This document shows positions 15,747-26,220 of a stretch of 40,888 nt of DNA, piece after piece. The notes under the pieces were generated by a model. The model was not told the DNA's origin. It made no database searches and worked only from the letters and a program-made list of their open reading frames with translations. This DNA is from Oscillibacter sp. ER4. GTDB lineage: Bacteria > Bacillota > Clostridia > Oscillospirales > Oscillospiraceae. Location of the stretch: contig NZ_JPJG01000049.1 of NCBI RefSeq assembly GCF_000765235.1, positions 1 through 40,888 of the forward strand. Direction: 5' to 3'. The translations under genes and the position numbers were made by a program. Numbering within the stretch: the stretch's first letter is position 1; every line of letters starts with the position of its first letter.

Positions 15747-17165
15747 ATGCGCAAGGATATTTACGAGTCCCCGCTTTCGTCCCGCTATGCGTCCGAATAC
15801 ATGCTGCACCTCTTTTCCCCCGACATGCGCTTCCAGACGTGGCGCAGACTGTGGGTGGCGCTTGCCCGCGCCGAGCACGAGCTGGGCCTGCCCATCACGC
15901 AGGAGCAGGTCGACGAGCTCGCCGCGCACATCACCGACATCGACTACGAGGTCGCCGAAAAGCGCGAGCACGAGGTGCGCCACGACGTGATGGCGCATGT
16001 GTACGCATACGGCAAGGCGGCGCCTTCCGCCGCCGGCATCATCCACCTCGGCGCGACGAGCTGCTATGTGACGGACAACGCCGATTTGGTGCTCTATCGC
16101 GACGGCCTCAAATACCTGAGAGGGCAGCTTCTCAGCGTGATGGTGAATCTTGCGGCATTTGCCCGCGAATACGCCGCCACGCCGACGCTCGGCTATACGC
16201 ACTATCAGCCCGCGCAGCCCGTGACGATCGGCAAGCGCGCGACGCTGTGGATGCAGGACTTCCGCTCGGACCTTGAAGAGCTTGATTTTGTCATCGGCTC
16301 GATGCGCTTCCTCGGCTGCCGCGGCACGACGGGCACGGAGGCGAGCTTTGTCGACCTCTTCGAGGGCGACGGTGACAAGGTCGACGAGATGAACCGCCGC
16401 ATCGCCGCGGAGTTCGGCTTTGAAAAGTGCTTCTCTGTCAGCGGCCAGACCTATCCGAGAAAGGCCGACAGCCGCATTCTGAATGTGCTCTCTTCCATCG
16501 CACAGAGCGCCTACCGCATGGCGAACGACATTCGCCTGCTCCAGCACGACCGCCAGGTCGAAGAGCCGTTTGAAAAGAACCAGATCGGCTCATCCGCGAT
16601 GCCCTATAAGCGAAACCCCATGCGCTCCGAGCGCATCTGCTCGCTCAGCCGCTACCTGATGGCCGATGCGGCCAACGCGCCGATGACGGCCTCGACCCAG
16701 TGGCTCGAGCGCACGCTCGACGACTCGGCCAACCGCCGCATCTCGCTGCCGGAGGGCTTCCTCTGCGCCGACGCGGTGCTGCGCCTGTGCCAGAGCGTGA
16801 CGAACGGCCTGCATGTGAACGAAAAGATCGTCGAGCGCACGCTGCGCGAGTATCTGCCGTTCCTTGCGACCGAGAACATCATGATGGAGGCCGTCAAGCG
16901 CGGCGGCGACCGTCAGGAACTGCACGAGAAGATCCGCCAGCACTCCATGGCCGCGACCGCCCGCATGAAAGAGGGCGAGCCGTGCGACCTCTTAGACCGC
17001 CTCGCGGGCGACCCCGCGTTCGGCATGACGCGCGAGGAGCTCGATCAGGTCATGGAGCCCAAGCTCTACATCGGCCGCTGCGAGCAGCAAGTGCTGCGCT
17101 TCCTCGACGAGTGCGCGCCGCTTTTGCGCGACGCCGCTGCGGAGGACGGCGCGATCGACCTGTAA
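15747..17165 (+). CDS. purB: Adenylosuccinate lyase
   Basis: The 472-residue enzyme of the fumarase/aspartase superfamily cleaves adenylosuccinate to AMP and also SAICAR to AICAR in purine synthesis. The superfamily signature GSSAMPYKRNP is at 281-291 with its catalytic Ser in the flexible loop; TPTLGYTHYQPAQP (near residue 150) is the other conserved active-site region. AAAGGAGA six bases before ATG 15747 and the conserved N-terminus set the start, rather than the in-frame ATG at 15672, which lies in the promoter. It sits beside purA but is separated from it by a terminator and its own promoter. Confidence 0.95.
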   Translation: MRKDIYESPLSSRYASEYMLHLFSPDMRFQTWRRLWVALARAEHELGLPITQEQVDELAAHITDIDYEVAEKREHEVRHDVMAHVYAYGKAAPSAAGIIHLGATSCYVTDNADLVLYRDGLKYLRGQLLSVMVNLAAFAREYAATPTLGYTHYQPAQPVTIGKRATLWMQDFRSDLEELDFVIGSMRFLGCRGTTGTEASFVDLFEGDGDKVDEMNRRIAAEFGFEKCFSVSGQTYPRKADSRILNVLSSIAQSAYRMANDIRLLQHDRQVEEPFEKNQIGSSAMPYKRNPMRSERICSLSRYLMADAANAPMTASTQWLERTLDDSANRRISLPEGFLCADAVLRLCQSVTNGLHVNEKIVERTLREYLPFLATENIMMEAVKRGGDRQELHEKIRQHSMAATARMKEGEPCDLLDRLAGDPAFGMTREELDQVMEPKLYIGRCEQQVLRFLDECAPLLRDAAAEDGAIDL

Positions 17166-17193
17166 GCGGGCAGTAATTGAGAATGATCCCTGA

Positions 17194-17232
17194 GCGGGAG
17201 AGATGGACGAGCCATCTCTCTCGCTTCTTTTT
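17194..17232 (+). terminator. Terminator of purB
   Basis: GCGGGAGAGATGG (17194-17206) pairs with CCATCTCTCTCGC (17212-17224), with one wobble pair, followed by TTCTTTTTTTTT. Confidence 0.85.
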
Positions 17233-17441
17233 TTCACCTGAAAAAATGTGCGGCGGCGCGCGTTGCCTTGGCAAAAGCGGGCAGAATACCAGTAAGTGAA
17301 CAAATTGTAAAGGGTGTACGTTCCTATACAAAAGGTAGCGAGTGTCCATGGATTCTGGTATCGAAGTGTGCTATAAAGAAGCTGTAAAGAAAAATGCACA
17401 AAACGATCACTAAATCGCATAACATATTTGAAGAATAAATA
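17233..17441. other. Gene-free spacer before the V-type ATPase operon
   Basis: About 210 bases with no convincing gene on either strand. The second half is AT-rich. A short inverted pair, ATACCAG near 17287 and CTGGTAT near 17357, is visible but too far apart and too short to interpret. Including the purB terminator and the ATPase leader, the gene-free interval is 17166-17530. Confidence 0.5.
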
Positions 17442-17470
17442 TTGATTTATTTATTGAAACAATCTATAAT
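17442..17470 (+). promoter_or_regulatory. Promoter of the V-type ATPase operon
   Basis: TTGATT (17442-17447) and consensus TATAAT (17465-17470) are exactly 17 bases apart in an AT-rich stretch. Transcription would begin near 17477 and give a leader of about 55 bases. The ATG at 17471, immediately after the -10, therefore cannot be the start of the first gene. Confidence 0.8.
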
Positions 17471-17530
17471 ATGGAAAAGCTGAGCGGGAAACATTTTCCC
17501 GCCGCAGTGCTAAAAGAGGTGAACGACAAC

Positions 17531-17857
17531 ATGGCAATGGAAGAATTACAGCAGGTGCAGGAGCTCGAAAAAGAGCTTGCAGCGCAGTATGCCGCCGCGC
17601 AGGCGGACGCCAAGCGCCGCATCGCCGTTGAGCAGCGCGCCGCTGCCCGAGAGATCGAGGACAGCCGCCGCAACGCCGACGTGGAGGCGCGACAGCTGAT
17701 GGCGGAGGCCGAGCAGCGCGCCGGTGAGGAGACGGAAAAGATCCTCGCCAAGGCGCGCACGGAATGCGAAAAGATGCAGAGCGCGGCGCGCGCAAACCTT
17801 GAGCGTGCGGCGCAGTGGATCGCGGAAGAGGTTGTGAACGACAAATGGCAATCGTAG
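17531..17857 (+). CDS. V-type ATPase peripheral stalk subunit (G/H-like)
   Basis: A 108-residue, charged, almost entirely helical protein, rich in Ala, Glu, Arg and Gln with coiled-coil spacing throughout. This is the character of the small stalk subunit (archaeal AhaH, eukaryotic G) that pairs with subunit E to hold the catalytic head of the V-type ATPase. Sequence similarity between such coiled coils is weak, so the call relies mainly on its place as first gene of the operon. AAAGAGGTGA about nine bases before ATG 17531 selects this start. Its stop overlaps the start of the next gene by 13 bases, which suggests translational coupling. Confidence 0.8.
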   Translation: MAMEELQQVQELEKELAAQYAAAQADAKRRIAVEQRAAAREIEDSRRNADVEARQLMAEAEQRAGEETEKILAKARTECEKMQSAARANLERAAQWIAEEVVNDKWQS

Positions 17858-19767
17858 CAATGAAGCATCTCCGCCTCCTCGGCATGGAGAGCGAGCGCGA
17901 GGCGCTGCTCAAGGCCATGCAGGACATGGAGTGCGTGGAGATCTCAAGTATCGACGGAAGCGAAGAGGCACTGAAATCAGGCTTTGCCAAGCCCGACGAC
18001 AAGGCGCTGATGAGCGCGCAGGAAGCGTCGCGTGCGTACCGCACGGCGCTTGCCTCGCTCGACCGCTTTGCGCCGGAGAAAAAAGGCATGTTCCGCAAGC
18101 GGCAGGGCGTTTCCCGCGCGGCGTTTTTCAGCGCCGAGAGCGAGGAAAATGCCCGCACCGCGGCGGAGACGATCAACAAGGACACACGCCGCCTCGGCGA
18201 AATCGAGAGCGAGCGCACGAAAAATGAGGCGCTGCGAGCGACTCTTGCCCCGTGGCTGACGGTCGATGCGCCGCTCGGCGGCGCGGACGGCGCGCTTGCG
18301 GTGTTCTTTGGCACGGCGGGCCTGAATGTGACGGACGATGCGCTCAAAGCGCTGGCCGATTCGCTGGACGGGCTTCTCACCTGGCAGCAGGCCTCGAGCG
18401 ACAGGTCGCTGCGATATCTTCTCGTGATGTGTCACGGGAGCGTGAAGGAGCGGGCGCTGAGCGCGCTGCGCGACCTCGGGTTTTCGACCGTGAGCTTTCG
18501 CGGCATGACCGGCACGGCGAAGGAAAACGACAAAACGCTCACGGAGAACCTCGTCGCGCTCGAAAAAGAGCGGCAGGAGATTGAGCAGCGCATCGCGGGC
18601 CTTGGCGGCAAGCGGGAGACGCTCTTGGAAGCGAGCGACCGCGCGGCCATCGCGCTGCGGCGCGAGGAGGCGAAAAGCCGCCTTGTCGGCACTGACAAGG
18701 TCTTTTTATTGGAGGGCTGGCTGCCCGCCGACCGCTGCGCGGAGATTGAGAAAACGCTCAAGCCGTTTACCTGCGCGATCGAAACGCGCGAGCCGACAGA
18801 GGACGAGTACCCGCAGGTGCCGGTGCAGCTCAAAAACAACAAGCTGACGCGGCCGCTCAATATGGTCACGGAGATGTATTCGCTCCCCGCCTACGGCACG
18901 CTTGACCCGAACCCGCTGATGGCGCCGTTTTTCATTTTGTTCTACGGCATTATGATGGCGGATATGGGCTACGGCTTACTCATGATGATCGCCTCGGTCA
19001 TCATCAGCAAAAAATACCGGCCCAAGGGCACGAGCGGCGAGCTGTTCAGCCTGCTCGGCCTCTGCGGCATCAGCACGTTCATCATGGGCGCGCTGACAGG
19101 CGGATTTTTCGGCGATTTCCTCACGCAGCTCGTCGCCATCGTCAGCCCCGGCACGGTCTTCGCGCTGCCGAAGCTCTTCGACCCGCTCGACGATCTGACG
19201 ATGATCCTGATCGGCTCGATGGCGCTCGGCATGGTGCAGATCGTCACCGGCATGGCCATCAGTTTGATCGAAAAGTGCAAGCGGAAAAAGTTCCTCGACG
19301 CCTTTTTCGAGGAGATCACGTGGTGGATCGTGTTTATCGGCATCGCGCTTTTGGCGCTCGGCAAGGGTGTGGCGGTGCTGTATGTCGGATGCGCGCTGGT
19401 GCTGCTCGGTCCCATCGTGCAGGGCAAGGGCTGGGGCAGGCTCACGGGCGTGTTCGGCTCACTCTATAACCACGTGACGGGCTACTTCGGCGACATTTTG
19501 TCCTACACGCGACTGATGGCGCTGATGCTCGCGGGCAGCGTGATTGCGCAGGTGTTCAACATGCTCGCGGCGATGCCGGGGAACGTGATCGCGTTCATCA
19601 TCATCTCGATGCTCGGCAACGCGATGAACTTCGGGCTCAATCTCCTTGGCTGCTACGTGCACGATCTGAGATTGCAGTGCTTGGAATTTTTCAACAAGTT
19701 CTACGTCGACGGCGGAAAGCCCTTCCGCCCCATGACGCTGGACACGGAATATGTCGATTTACAGTAA
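17845..19767 (+). CDS. ntpI: V-type ATPase subunit I (a-subunit)
   Basis: The 640-residue stator subunit carries the ion half-channels. The N-terminal half (about 1-340) is hydrophilic, with long helices forming the cytoplasmic arm. The C-terminal half begins near residue 349 with YGTLDPNPLMAPFF and contains seven to eight membrane helices. The essential arginine is in LSYTRLMALML: Arg556 faces the rotor ring glutamate during ion transfer. The start at 17845 gives the conserved N-terminus MAIVAMKHLRLLG and overlaps the previous gene; the in-frame ATG at 17815 lies deeper in that gene and is rejected. The K subunit follows 39 bases downstream. Confidence 0.93.
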   Translation: MAIVAMKHLRLLGMESEREALLKAMQDMECVEISSIDGSEEALKSGFAKPDDKALMSAQEASRAYRTALASLDRFAPEKKGMFRKRQGVSRAAFFSAESEENARTAAETINKDTRRLGEIESERTKNEALRATLAPWLTVDAPLGGADGALAVFFGTAGLNVTDDALKALADSLDGLLTWQQASSDRSLRYLLVMCHGSVKERALSALRDLGFSTVSFRGMTGTAKENDKTLTENLVALEKERQEIEQRIAGLGGKRETLLEASDRAAIALRREEAKSRLVGTDKVFLLEGWLPADRCAEIEKTLKPFTCAIETREPTEDEYPQVPVQLKNNKLTRPLNMVTEMYSLPAYGTLDPNPLMAPFFILFYGIMMADMGYGLLMMIASVIISKKYRPKGTSGELFSLLGLCGISTFIMGALTGGFFGDFLTQLVAIVSPGTVFALPKLFDPLDDLTMILIGSMALGMVQIVTGMAISLIEKCKRKKFLDAFFEEITWWIVFIGIALLALGKGVAVLYVGCALVLLGPIVQGKGWGRLTGVFGSLYNHVTGYFGDILSYTRLMALMLAGSVIAQVFNMLAAMPGNVIAFIIISMLGNAMNFGLNLLGCYVHDLRLQCLEFFNKFYVDGGKPFRPMTLDTEYVDLQ

Positions 19768-19803
19768 ATTGCAGAAAAAACGGAAAAACCGTAAGGAGGA
19801 TAA

Positions 19804-20292
<489 letters not shown>

Positions 20293-20318
20293 CGCGCCCA
20301 CGGAAAGGCGGAAACGCA

Positions 20319-20906
20319 ATGAACGGAATGGAAAAGATCACCGCGCGCATGAAAGAGGATGCGGCGCGCTCGCTGAGCGAGCTGAATGCGCAGACCGAGC
20401 AGGAGCTCCGGCGCATCCGCGAGGAGAGTGCCGCACGCGCGGAAAAAGAGCGCGAGACGGCGGGCGGGCGCGCGCATCTCGCCGCGCAGGAGCGCTATGA
20501 GCGCCTCTGCTCCGCGGCGGAGATGGAGACACGCAAGCTGACGCTCAGCGCCAAGCAGAAAGTGCTCGCCGAGACCTACGACCGCGCGCTGGAGATTCTC
20601 TGCTCCATGCCGCGCGAGCAGTATCTTTCGCTGTTGGTTCGCCTGCTGAAAGCGGCGGACGGCAAGGGCGACGAGAAAATCGCTCTGAGCGCAAAGGACC
20701 GCGATGAGATCGGCGAAACGCTCGTCGAGCAAGCGAACAAGGAGCAGAACGCGCACTATACGCTTGCGGGCGAAGCGGCAGATATCCGCGCGGGCCTCGT
20801 GCTTATAAGTAAAGAATGCGACGTGAACTGCTCGTTTGAAACGCTTCTCGCCCTTTCGCGCGAGAAGACCGAGCGCGGCGCGGCAAAGCTCCTCTTCGCG
20901 GAATAA
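20319..20906 (+). CDS. ntpE: V-type ATPase subunit E (peripheral stalk)
   Basis: The 195-residue stalk subunit has an N-terminal coiled coil (about 1-95, rich in Glu, Arg and Ala) and a C-terminal globular part (about 100-195), including the family-like segment LVLISKECDVNCSFETLL near residues 167-184. It pairs with the G/H-like subunit to form the outer stalk. ATG 20319 is chosen because GGAAAGG lies upstream and because the longer frame from 20220 would run back through the end of the K gene; the ATG at 20328 is a minor alternative. The gap from the K gene is 26 bases and to subunit C 12 bases. Confidence 0.9.
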   Translation: MNGMEKITARMKEDAARSLSELNAQTEQELRRIREESAARAEKERETAGGRAHLAAQERYERLCSAAEMETRKLTLSAKQKVLAETYDRALEILCSMPREQYLSLLVRLLKAADGKGDEKIALSAKDRDEIGETLVEQANKEQNAHYTLAGEAADIRAGLVLISKECDVNCSFETLLALSREKTERGAAKLLFAE

Positions 20907-20918
20907 GGAGGGGATCGG

Positions 20919-21902
20919 ATGCAGCAGTATCGGGATACGGACTACGCAGCGGTCTCCGCGGCGCTGCATGCGCGCGAGGCGAAGCTCCTGACGCAGGCGA
21001 TGGCCGAGCGGATGATCGACGCCGCCACGCCGGAAGAGAGCTACAAGACGCTTTTGGAATGCGGCTACGCGCCGCTTGAGCGATGCACGCTCGAAAATGT
21101 GGAACACGCGCTCTCGCAGGCGCGCAGGGAGCTCTACCGCGAGGTGAGCGTACTGGCGCCGGACAAGCGCATCATCGAGCTGTTTCAGGTCAAGTACGAC
21201 TATCACAACGCAAAGCTCGCGCTCAAGAGCAAGCGCGGCGGCGAGGACGTCTCGCACCTTGCGATGGACTGCGGCCGCTTCGACGCGCAGAAGGTGCTCC
21301 GCGGCGAAACGAGCGCCGTTTCCGCGGCGATGAGCCGCGCGATGGCGCAGGCGGAGAGCGAAGTGGGCCACAGCGGCGATCTCCGCATGGCGGAGCTGCT
21401 GCTCGATCGCGCCTGCTATGAAGAGATGAGCGCGCTCGCAAGCGAGACGGGCTGCGCATTTTTGAAGGACTATGTCGCCTTGCAGATCGACGCGGTCAAC
21501 CTGCGTACGCTCGTGCGCGCACGGCGCATGGGCTGCGAGGACGATGTGCTTGCTGCGGCGATGCTGCCGGGCGGGCACATTCCGACAGGGCAACTCAAAG
21601 GCGCGCGCGGCGATCATTTATCGTCGCTCACACACGGCACGCCGCTTGACAGCGCGGGCGAGCTCGCGGCCAAACTGCTTGGCAGCGGCGGGGGCCTGAC
21701 GGAATTTGAGCGCGCGTGCGACGATGCGCTCATGTCCTATTTGCAGCGGGCGCGGCGCACGCCGTTCGGCCCAGAGGTCGTGGCGGGCTATCTTGGCGCG
21801 AAAGAGGCGGAGTTCACCGCCGTGCGCACCATTTTATCCGGCAAGATCGCGGGCATCGCGGCGGAGGACATCCGCGCGCGGCTGCGCATGAGTTATCTCT
21901 AA
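20919..21902 (+). CDS. ntpC: V-type ATPase subunit C (d-type, central rotor socket)
   Basis: The 327-residue protein matches the archaeal/bacterial V-type subunit C (eukaryotic d) in length and in its helical, Ala/Leu/Arg-rich character, with three repeated helical bundles. It sits on the membrane rotor ring and receives the central shaft. An early conserved-looking stretch is YKTLLECGYAPLE (about 47-59), and DYHNAKLALKSKR (about 93-105) matches the usual YDYHNxK region of the family. AAGGAGG before ATG 20919 sets the start. Its position between E and F is the standard order in clostridial ntp operons. Confidence 0.9.
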   Translation: MQQYRDTDYAAVSAALHAREAKLLTQAMAERMIDAATPEESYKTLLECGYAPLERCTLENVEHALSQARRELYREVSVLAPDKRIIELFQVKYDYHNAKLALKSKRGGEDVSHLAMDCGRFDAQKVLRGETSAVSAAMSRAMAQAESEVGHSGDLRMAELLLDRACYEEMSALASETGCAFLKDYVALQIDAVNLRTLVRARRMGCEDDVLAAAMLPGGHIPTGQLKGARGDHLSSLTHGTPLDSAGELAAKLLGSGGGLTEFERACDDALMSYLQRARRTPFGPEVVAGYLGAKEAEFTAVRTILSGKIAGIAAEDIRARLRMSYL

Positions 21903-21915
21903 GGGAGGCGGCAGC

Positions 21916-22224
21916 ATGAATAAGATCGGAGTTATCGGCGGGCGCGACAGCGTTCTGGGCTTCCGCGCCCTCGGGCTCGACACCTGCATCGCGGAAAACG
22001 GCGAGCAGGCGAAAGCCGCCCTCCACCGCATGGCGAAGGAGAACTACGCCATCATCTATATCACCGAACACCTCGCCGCGCAGATCCCCGCGGAGATCGA
22101 GCGCCGGCGCGAGGATGTTTCGCCCGCCGTCATCCTCATCCCGGGCAGGGAGGGGAGCCTCGGCATCGGCACAGCGGGCGTGCACGCGGCTGCGGAAAAG
22201 GCCGTCGGCGCGGACATTTTGTAA
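21916..22224 (+). CDS. ntpG: V-type ATPase subunit F (central shaft)
   Basis: This 102-residue protein has the small alternating beta-alpha fold of V-type subunit F, starting MNKIGVIGGRDSVLGFRALG (1-20), typical for the family, and containing NYAIIYITEHLA (about 46-57). Subunit F binds subunit D and forms the rotating shaft. GGGAGG lies a few bases before ATG 21916, 13 bases after subunit C ends. In Enterococcus nomenclature this subunit is NtpG; in archaeal nomenclature it is AtpF, hence naming varies. Confidence 0.9.
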   Translation: MNKIGVIGGRDSVLGFRALGLDTCIAENGEQAKAALHRMAKENYAIIYITEHLAAQIPAEIERRREDVSPAVILIPGREGSLGIGTAGVHAAAEKAVGADIL

Positions 22225-22242
22225 AAAAGGAGCAAAAGCCTT

Positions 22243-24015
22243 ATGGGAAAGATCGTTAAGGTCTCCGGCCCGCTGGTCGTGGCGTCGGGACTTTCGGAAG
22301 CGAATATGGCGGATGTCGTCCGCGTGGGCGAGCAGCACCTCATCGGCGAAATTCTGACGATGAGCGGCGATTCCGCCGCCATTCAGGTGTATGAAGAGAC
22401 CTCGGGCCTCGGCCCGGGGGCAGAGGTCGTGACGACCGGCGCGCCGCTGTCTGTTGAGCTCGGCCCCGGTTTGATCGAGAATATTTACGACGGCATCCAG
22501 CGCCCGCTGGAGGTCATCCGCCAGAAGACGGGCGGCAACTTCCTGCCGCGCGGCGAGGAGGTCCCCGCGCTCGACCGCGAGAAGAAGTGGGACTTCACCG
22601 CTGTCGCCAAGGCGGGAGACCACCTGATCGGCGGCGACGTGCTCGGCACGGTGCAGGAGACGCCGTCGATCCTGCACAAGATCATGATGCCGCCCAAGAT
22701 GAGCGGCACTGTGAAGGAGATCAAGTCCGGCAGCTTCACTGTGGAGGACGTCGTCGCTGTTATTGAGACCGACAAGGGCGAGACGAAGGAGCTCACGATG
22801 ATCCAGAAGTGGCCTGTTCGTGTGGGCCGTCCCTACACGAAGAAGTACCCGCCCGTCACGCCGCTCCAGTCCGGCCAGCGCATTGTGGATACGTTCTTTC
22901 CCGTAGCCAAGGGCGGCACGGCGGCGATCCCGGGGCCGTTCGGCAGCGGCAAGACCGTCATGCAGCATGCGCTTGCCAAGTGGGCGGACGTGGATCTCGT
23001 CGTTTACATCGGCTGCGGCGAGCGCGGCAACGAGATGACCGACGTTCTGCGCGAATTCCCCGAGCTCATCGACCCGCGCACGGGCGAGAGTCTGATGAAG
23101 CGCACGGTGCTGATCGCCAACACCTCGGATATGCCGGTCGCGGCGCGCGAAGCGAGCATCTACACCGGTATCACCATCGCCGAATACTTCCGCGACATGG
23201 GCTACGCCGTCGCAGTCATCGCGGATTCGACCTCCCGCTGGGCGGAGGCCCTGCGCGAAATGTCGGGCCGTCTCGAGGAGATGCCCGGTGAAGAGGGCTA
23301 TCCTGCGTACCTGTCCTCGCGCCTCGCGCAGTTCTATGAGCGCGCGGGCGTGGTCGAATGCCTCGGCAGCGACGAGCGGCAGGGCAGCCTGACCGCCGTC
23401 GGCGCGGTCTCGCCTCCGGGCGGCGACCTCTCCGAGCCTGTCTCGCAGGCGACGATGCGCATCGTCAAGGTCTTCTGGGCACTGGATTCGTCACTTGCCT
23501 ACCGACGCCACTTCCCGGCCATCAACTGGCTGAATTCCTATTCGCTCTATCTCGATTCCCTGCGCCCGTGGTACAGCGAGCACCTGGGACACGAATTCCT
23601 CGAAAACCGCGAGTGGGCCATGGCGATGCTGCAGGAGGAATCGAACCTCAACGAGATCGTGCAGCTCGTCGGCAAGGATTCGCTCAGCGCGAAGGACCAG
23701 ATCACGCTTGAGGTCGCGCGTATGATCCGCGAGGACTTTTTGCAGCAGAACTCGTTTGCCGACAACGACGCCTATTCCGAGTACGACCGTCAGGCGCGCA
23801 TGCTGGCGATGATCCGCCAGTACGACACGCAATGCCTGAGCGCCGCCGAGCGCGGCGGGAATTTAAGCGAGCTCTTCGCCATCCCCGCGCGCGAGAAGAT
23901 CGGACGCGCCAAGGGCGTGCCCGCCGACCAGTATAAGGACGCCTATGCGAACCTGCTCGTCGAGATGGAAGAGCAGATCGCCGCGATCGCTGAGAAAGGA
24001 GAGAAAGAAGAATGA
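22243..24015 (+). CDS. ntpA: V-type ATPase catalytic subunit A
   Basis: The 590-residue catalytic subunit hydrolyses or synthesises ATP. It starts with the beta-barrel domain (about 1-75), followed by the long non-homologous insertion specific to V-type A subunits (about 110-190). The P-loop is GPFGSGKT (231-238) and the catalytic glutamate follows in GCGERGNE (Glu260). [23 protein letters not shown] (about 328-350) is the standard nucleotide-site region. AAGGAGC precedes ATG 22243. Its last codons overlap the start of subunit B by four bases (ATGA), the usual coupling for a 3:3 head. Confidence 0.97.
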   Translation: MGKIVKVSGPLVVASGLSEANMADVVRVGEQHLIGEILTMSGDSAAIQVYEETSGLGPGAEVVTTGAPLSVELGPGLIENIYDGIQRPLEVIRQKTGGNFLPRGEEVPALDREKKWDFTAVAKAGDHLIGGDVLGTVQETPSILHKIMMPPKMSGTVKEIKSGSFTVEDVVAVIETDKGETKELTMIQKWPVRVGRPYTKKYPPVTPLQSGQRIVDTFFPVAKGGTAAIPGPFGSGKTVMQHALAKWADVDLVVYIGCGERGNEMTDVLREFPELIDPRTGESLMKRTVLIANTSDMPVAAREASIYTGITIAEYFRDMGYAVAVIADSTSRWAEALREMSGRLEEMPGEEGYPAYLSSRLAQFYERAGVVECLGSDERQGSLTAVGAVSPPGGDLSEPVSQATMRIVKVFWALDSSLAYRRHFPAINWLNSYSLYLDSLRPWYSEHLGHEFLENREWAMAMLQEESNLNEIVQLVGKDSLSAKDQITLEVARMIREDFLQQNSFADNDAYSEYDRQARMLAMIRQYDTQCLSAAERGGNLSELFAIPAREKIGRAKGVPADQYKDAYANLLVEMEEQIAAIAEKGEKEE

Positions 24016-25388
24016 TCCGTGAATATAAGACGATCCGCGAAATTTCCGGTCCTCTGATGGTCGTGGACCATGTGCAGGGCGTCACGTATGACGAGCTGGC
24101 AGAGATCGTCCTCTCCGACGGCAGCACGCGCCGCTGCAAGGTGCTCGAGGTCAACGGCGACCGCGCGGTCGTGCAGCTGTTTGAAGCGTCGGCGGGCATC
24201 AACCTCGCCGATTCGCGCATCCGCTTTTTGGGCCATCCGCTCCAGCTCGCCGTGTCGCGCGACATGCTGGGCCGCGTCTTCAACGGCATGGGTCAGCCCA
24301 TCGACGGCGGCCCCGAGATCATCGCCGACGAGCACCGCGACATCAACGGCCTTGCGATGAACCCCGCGGCGCGCAACTACCCCAACGAGTTCATCCAGAC
24401 CGGCATTTCAAGCATCGACGGCCTCAATACCCTTGTCCGCGGACAAAAGCTGCCGATCTTCTCCGGCTCGGGCCTGCCGCACGCGCAGCTGGCCGCGCAG
24501 ATCGCGCGACAGGCGAAGGTGCTGGACGGCGAGAGCAACTTTGCCGTTGTCTTTGCCGCCATCGGCATCACATTTGAAGAATCTGAGTTCTTCGTCAACG
24601 AATTCAAGCGCACCGGCGCCATCGACCGCACGGTGCTGTTCACGAACCTTGCCAACGACCCCGCGGTCGAGCGTATCGCGACGCCGCGCATGGCGCTGAC
24701 CGCCGCGGAATATCTCGCCTTCGACTGCGGTATGCACGTGCTCGTCATTCTGACGGATATCACGAACTACGCAGAAGCCCTGCGCGAGATCAGCGCGGCG
24801 AAAAAGGAGGTCCCCGGCCGCCGCGGCTATCCCGGCTACCTCTACACCGACCTTGCGACGATGTACGAGCGCGCGGGCCGTCAGGTGGGCAAGGACGGCT
24901 CGATCACGATGATCCCCATCCTGACGATGCCCGAAGACGACAAGACCCACCCCATCCCCGACCTGACGGGCTATATCACCGAGGGGCAGATCATCCTTTC
25001 GCGCGAGCTGTACCGCCGCGGTATCAATCCGCCGGTCGACGTGCTGCCGAGCCTTTCCCGACTCAAGGACAAGGGCATCGGCGCGGGCAAGACGCGCGAG
25101 GACCATTCCGGCACGATGAACCAACTCTTCGCGGCCTATGCCACCGGTAAAGAGAACAAGGAGCTCATGTCGATCCTCGGCGAGGCGGCGCTGAGCCCGA
25201 CTGATTTACTCTACGCCAAGTTTGCCGACGAGTTTGAAAAACGCTATGTCGCGCAGGGCACGGACGAGAACCGCTCCATTGAGCAGACGCTCGACCTCGG
25301 ATGGGAGCTTTTATCCCTTCTGCCGCGCAGCGAGCTCAAGCGCATCAAACCGGAGTATATCGACAAGTACCTCAAAAAGGAAGAGTAA
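24012..25388 (+). CDS. ntpB: V-type ATPase regulatory subunit B
   Basis: The 458-residue non-catalytic nucleotide-binding subunit alternates with A in the head. It has the family N-terminus ([19 protein letters not shown]) and a degenerate P-loop region [18 protein letters not shown] (about 156-173) without the GKT catalytic set. The nucleotide-site region [15 protein letters not shown] lies further on. Length matches bacterial NtpB. The start codon overlaps the subunit A stop (ATGA at 24012-24015), and GAGAAAGGAG lies just upstream. Subunit D follows 12 bases after the stop. Confidence 0.97.
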   Translation: MIREYKTIREISGPLMVVDHVQGVTYDELAEIVLSDGSTRRCKVLEVNGDRAVVQLFEASAGINLADSRIRFLGHPLQLAVSRDMLGRVFNGMGQPIDGGPEIIADEHRDINGLAMNPAARNYPNEFIQTGISSIDGLNTLVRGQKLPIFSGSGLPHAQLAAQIARQAKVLDGESNFAVVFAAIGITFEESEFFVNEFKRTGAIDRTVLFTNLANDPAVERIATPRMALTAAEYLAFDCGMHVLVILTDITNYAEALREISAAKKEVPGRRGYPGYLYTDLATMYERAGRQVGKDGSITMIPILTMPEDDKTHPIPDLTGYITEGQIILSRELYRRGINPPVDVLPSLSRLKDKGIGAGKTREDHSGTMNQLFAAYATGKENKELMSILGEAALSPTDLLYAKFADEFEKRYVAQGTDENRSIEQTLDLGWELLSLLPRSELKRIKPEYIDKYLKKEE

Positions 25389-25400
25389 GGGGGGAGAAAA

Positions 25401-26084
25401 GTGCCTACGACCACTGTTAATCCCACCCGCATGGAGCTCACGCGCCTCAAGGGGCGGCTGCGCACTGCCCAGCGTGGGCACAAACTTCTCAAGGACAAGC
25501 GCGACGAGTTGATGAAGCAGTTCATGGAGGTCGTGCGCGAGGACTTAGCGCTGCGGCAGAAGGTGGAGCAGTCGCTTGCGCGCGCCTACGGCTCGTTCAC
25601 CGTGGCGAGCGCGCTGATGTCGCCGGAAATGCTTGAGCAGGCGCTATTGTGCCCCAAGCAGAGCGTTTCGCTCGAAACGGGCACGGAGAACGTGATGAGC
25701 GTCGAGGTGCCGCGCTATGAGTTCAAGCTCGCGAGCGAGGACGGCGGGAATATTTATCCGTACGGCTTCGCCCAGACGAGCGGCGAGCTCGACGACGCGG
25801 TGCGCGAGCTCGGCGACATTCTGCCCGACCTGCTCCGCCTTGCCGAGGTCGAGAAGGCCACGCAGCTGCTCGCCGCCGAGATCGAGCGCACGAGACGGCG
25901 CGTCAACGCGCTCGAATACGTCAAAATTCCGCAGATGCAGCAAAACATCAAGTATATCACGATGAAGCTCGATGAAAACGAGCGTGCCAACACGATCCGA
26001 CTGATGAAGGTCAAGGACATCATCCTGAAAGAGGCCATCGAAGAGCGCCGCGAGACCGACAAGGCCGAGGGCGCAGACGTGTGA
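25401..26084 (+). CDS. ntpD: V-type ATPase subunit D (central shaft)
   Basis: The 227-residue subunit forms the long coiled-coil axle. It has the characteristic N-terminal motif [20 protein letters not shown] (about 7-26) and [14 protein letters not shown] (about 28-41), and the C-terminal motif [15 protein letters not shown] (about 170-184) typical of the family. The start is GTG at 25401 behind a GGGGGGAG ribosome-binding site; the next in-frame ATG would remove conserved residues. It is the last gene of the operon. No clear terminator follows; the aromatic operon promoter begins about 70 bases downstream, so some read-through into the attenuator is possible. Confidence 0.94.
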   Translation: MPTTTVNPTRMELTRLKGRLRTAQRGHKLLKDKRDELMKQFMEVVREDLALRQKVEQSLARAYGSFTVASALMSPEMLEQALLCPKQSVSLETGTENVMSVEVPRYEFKLASEDGGNIYPYGFAQTSGELDDAVRELGDILPDLLRLAEVEKATQLLAAEIERTRRRVNALEYVKIPQMQQNIKYITMKLDENERANTIRLMKVKDIILKEAIEERRETDKAEGADV

Positions 26085-26152
26085 ATGGCGAAAGCTGTCA
26101 AAACACTTGAGCGGAGTAAAGCGAAACCCATCCGTTTTGTATAATTTGTCGG

Positions 26153-26181
26153 TTGACATTTTCGGTTAAGGATCCTATACT
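26153..26181 (+). promoter_or_regulatory. Near-consensus promoter of the aromatic amino acid operon
   Basis: Perfect TTGACA (26153-26158) and TATACT (26176-26181) are spaced by exactly 17 bases. Transcription would start near 26188, about 33 bases before the leader peptide start codon. A strong constitutive promoter followed by a regulatory leader is the usual design for attenuation control. Confidence 0.88.
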
Positions 26182-26220
26182 GAGACCAACAAAGTTCCAC
26201 GAACGGAGAAACAACACAAG

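Noticed and set aside
17233-17441. Riboswitch or small RNA before the V-type ATPase operon
   Set aside because: The predicted transcript starts downstream of this stretch, and no strong stem or known motif is visible in it.
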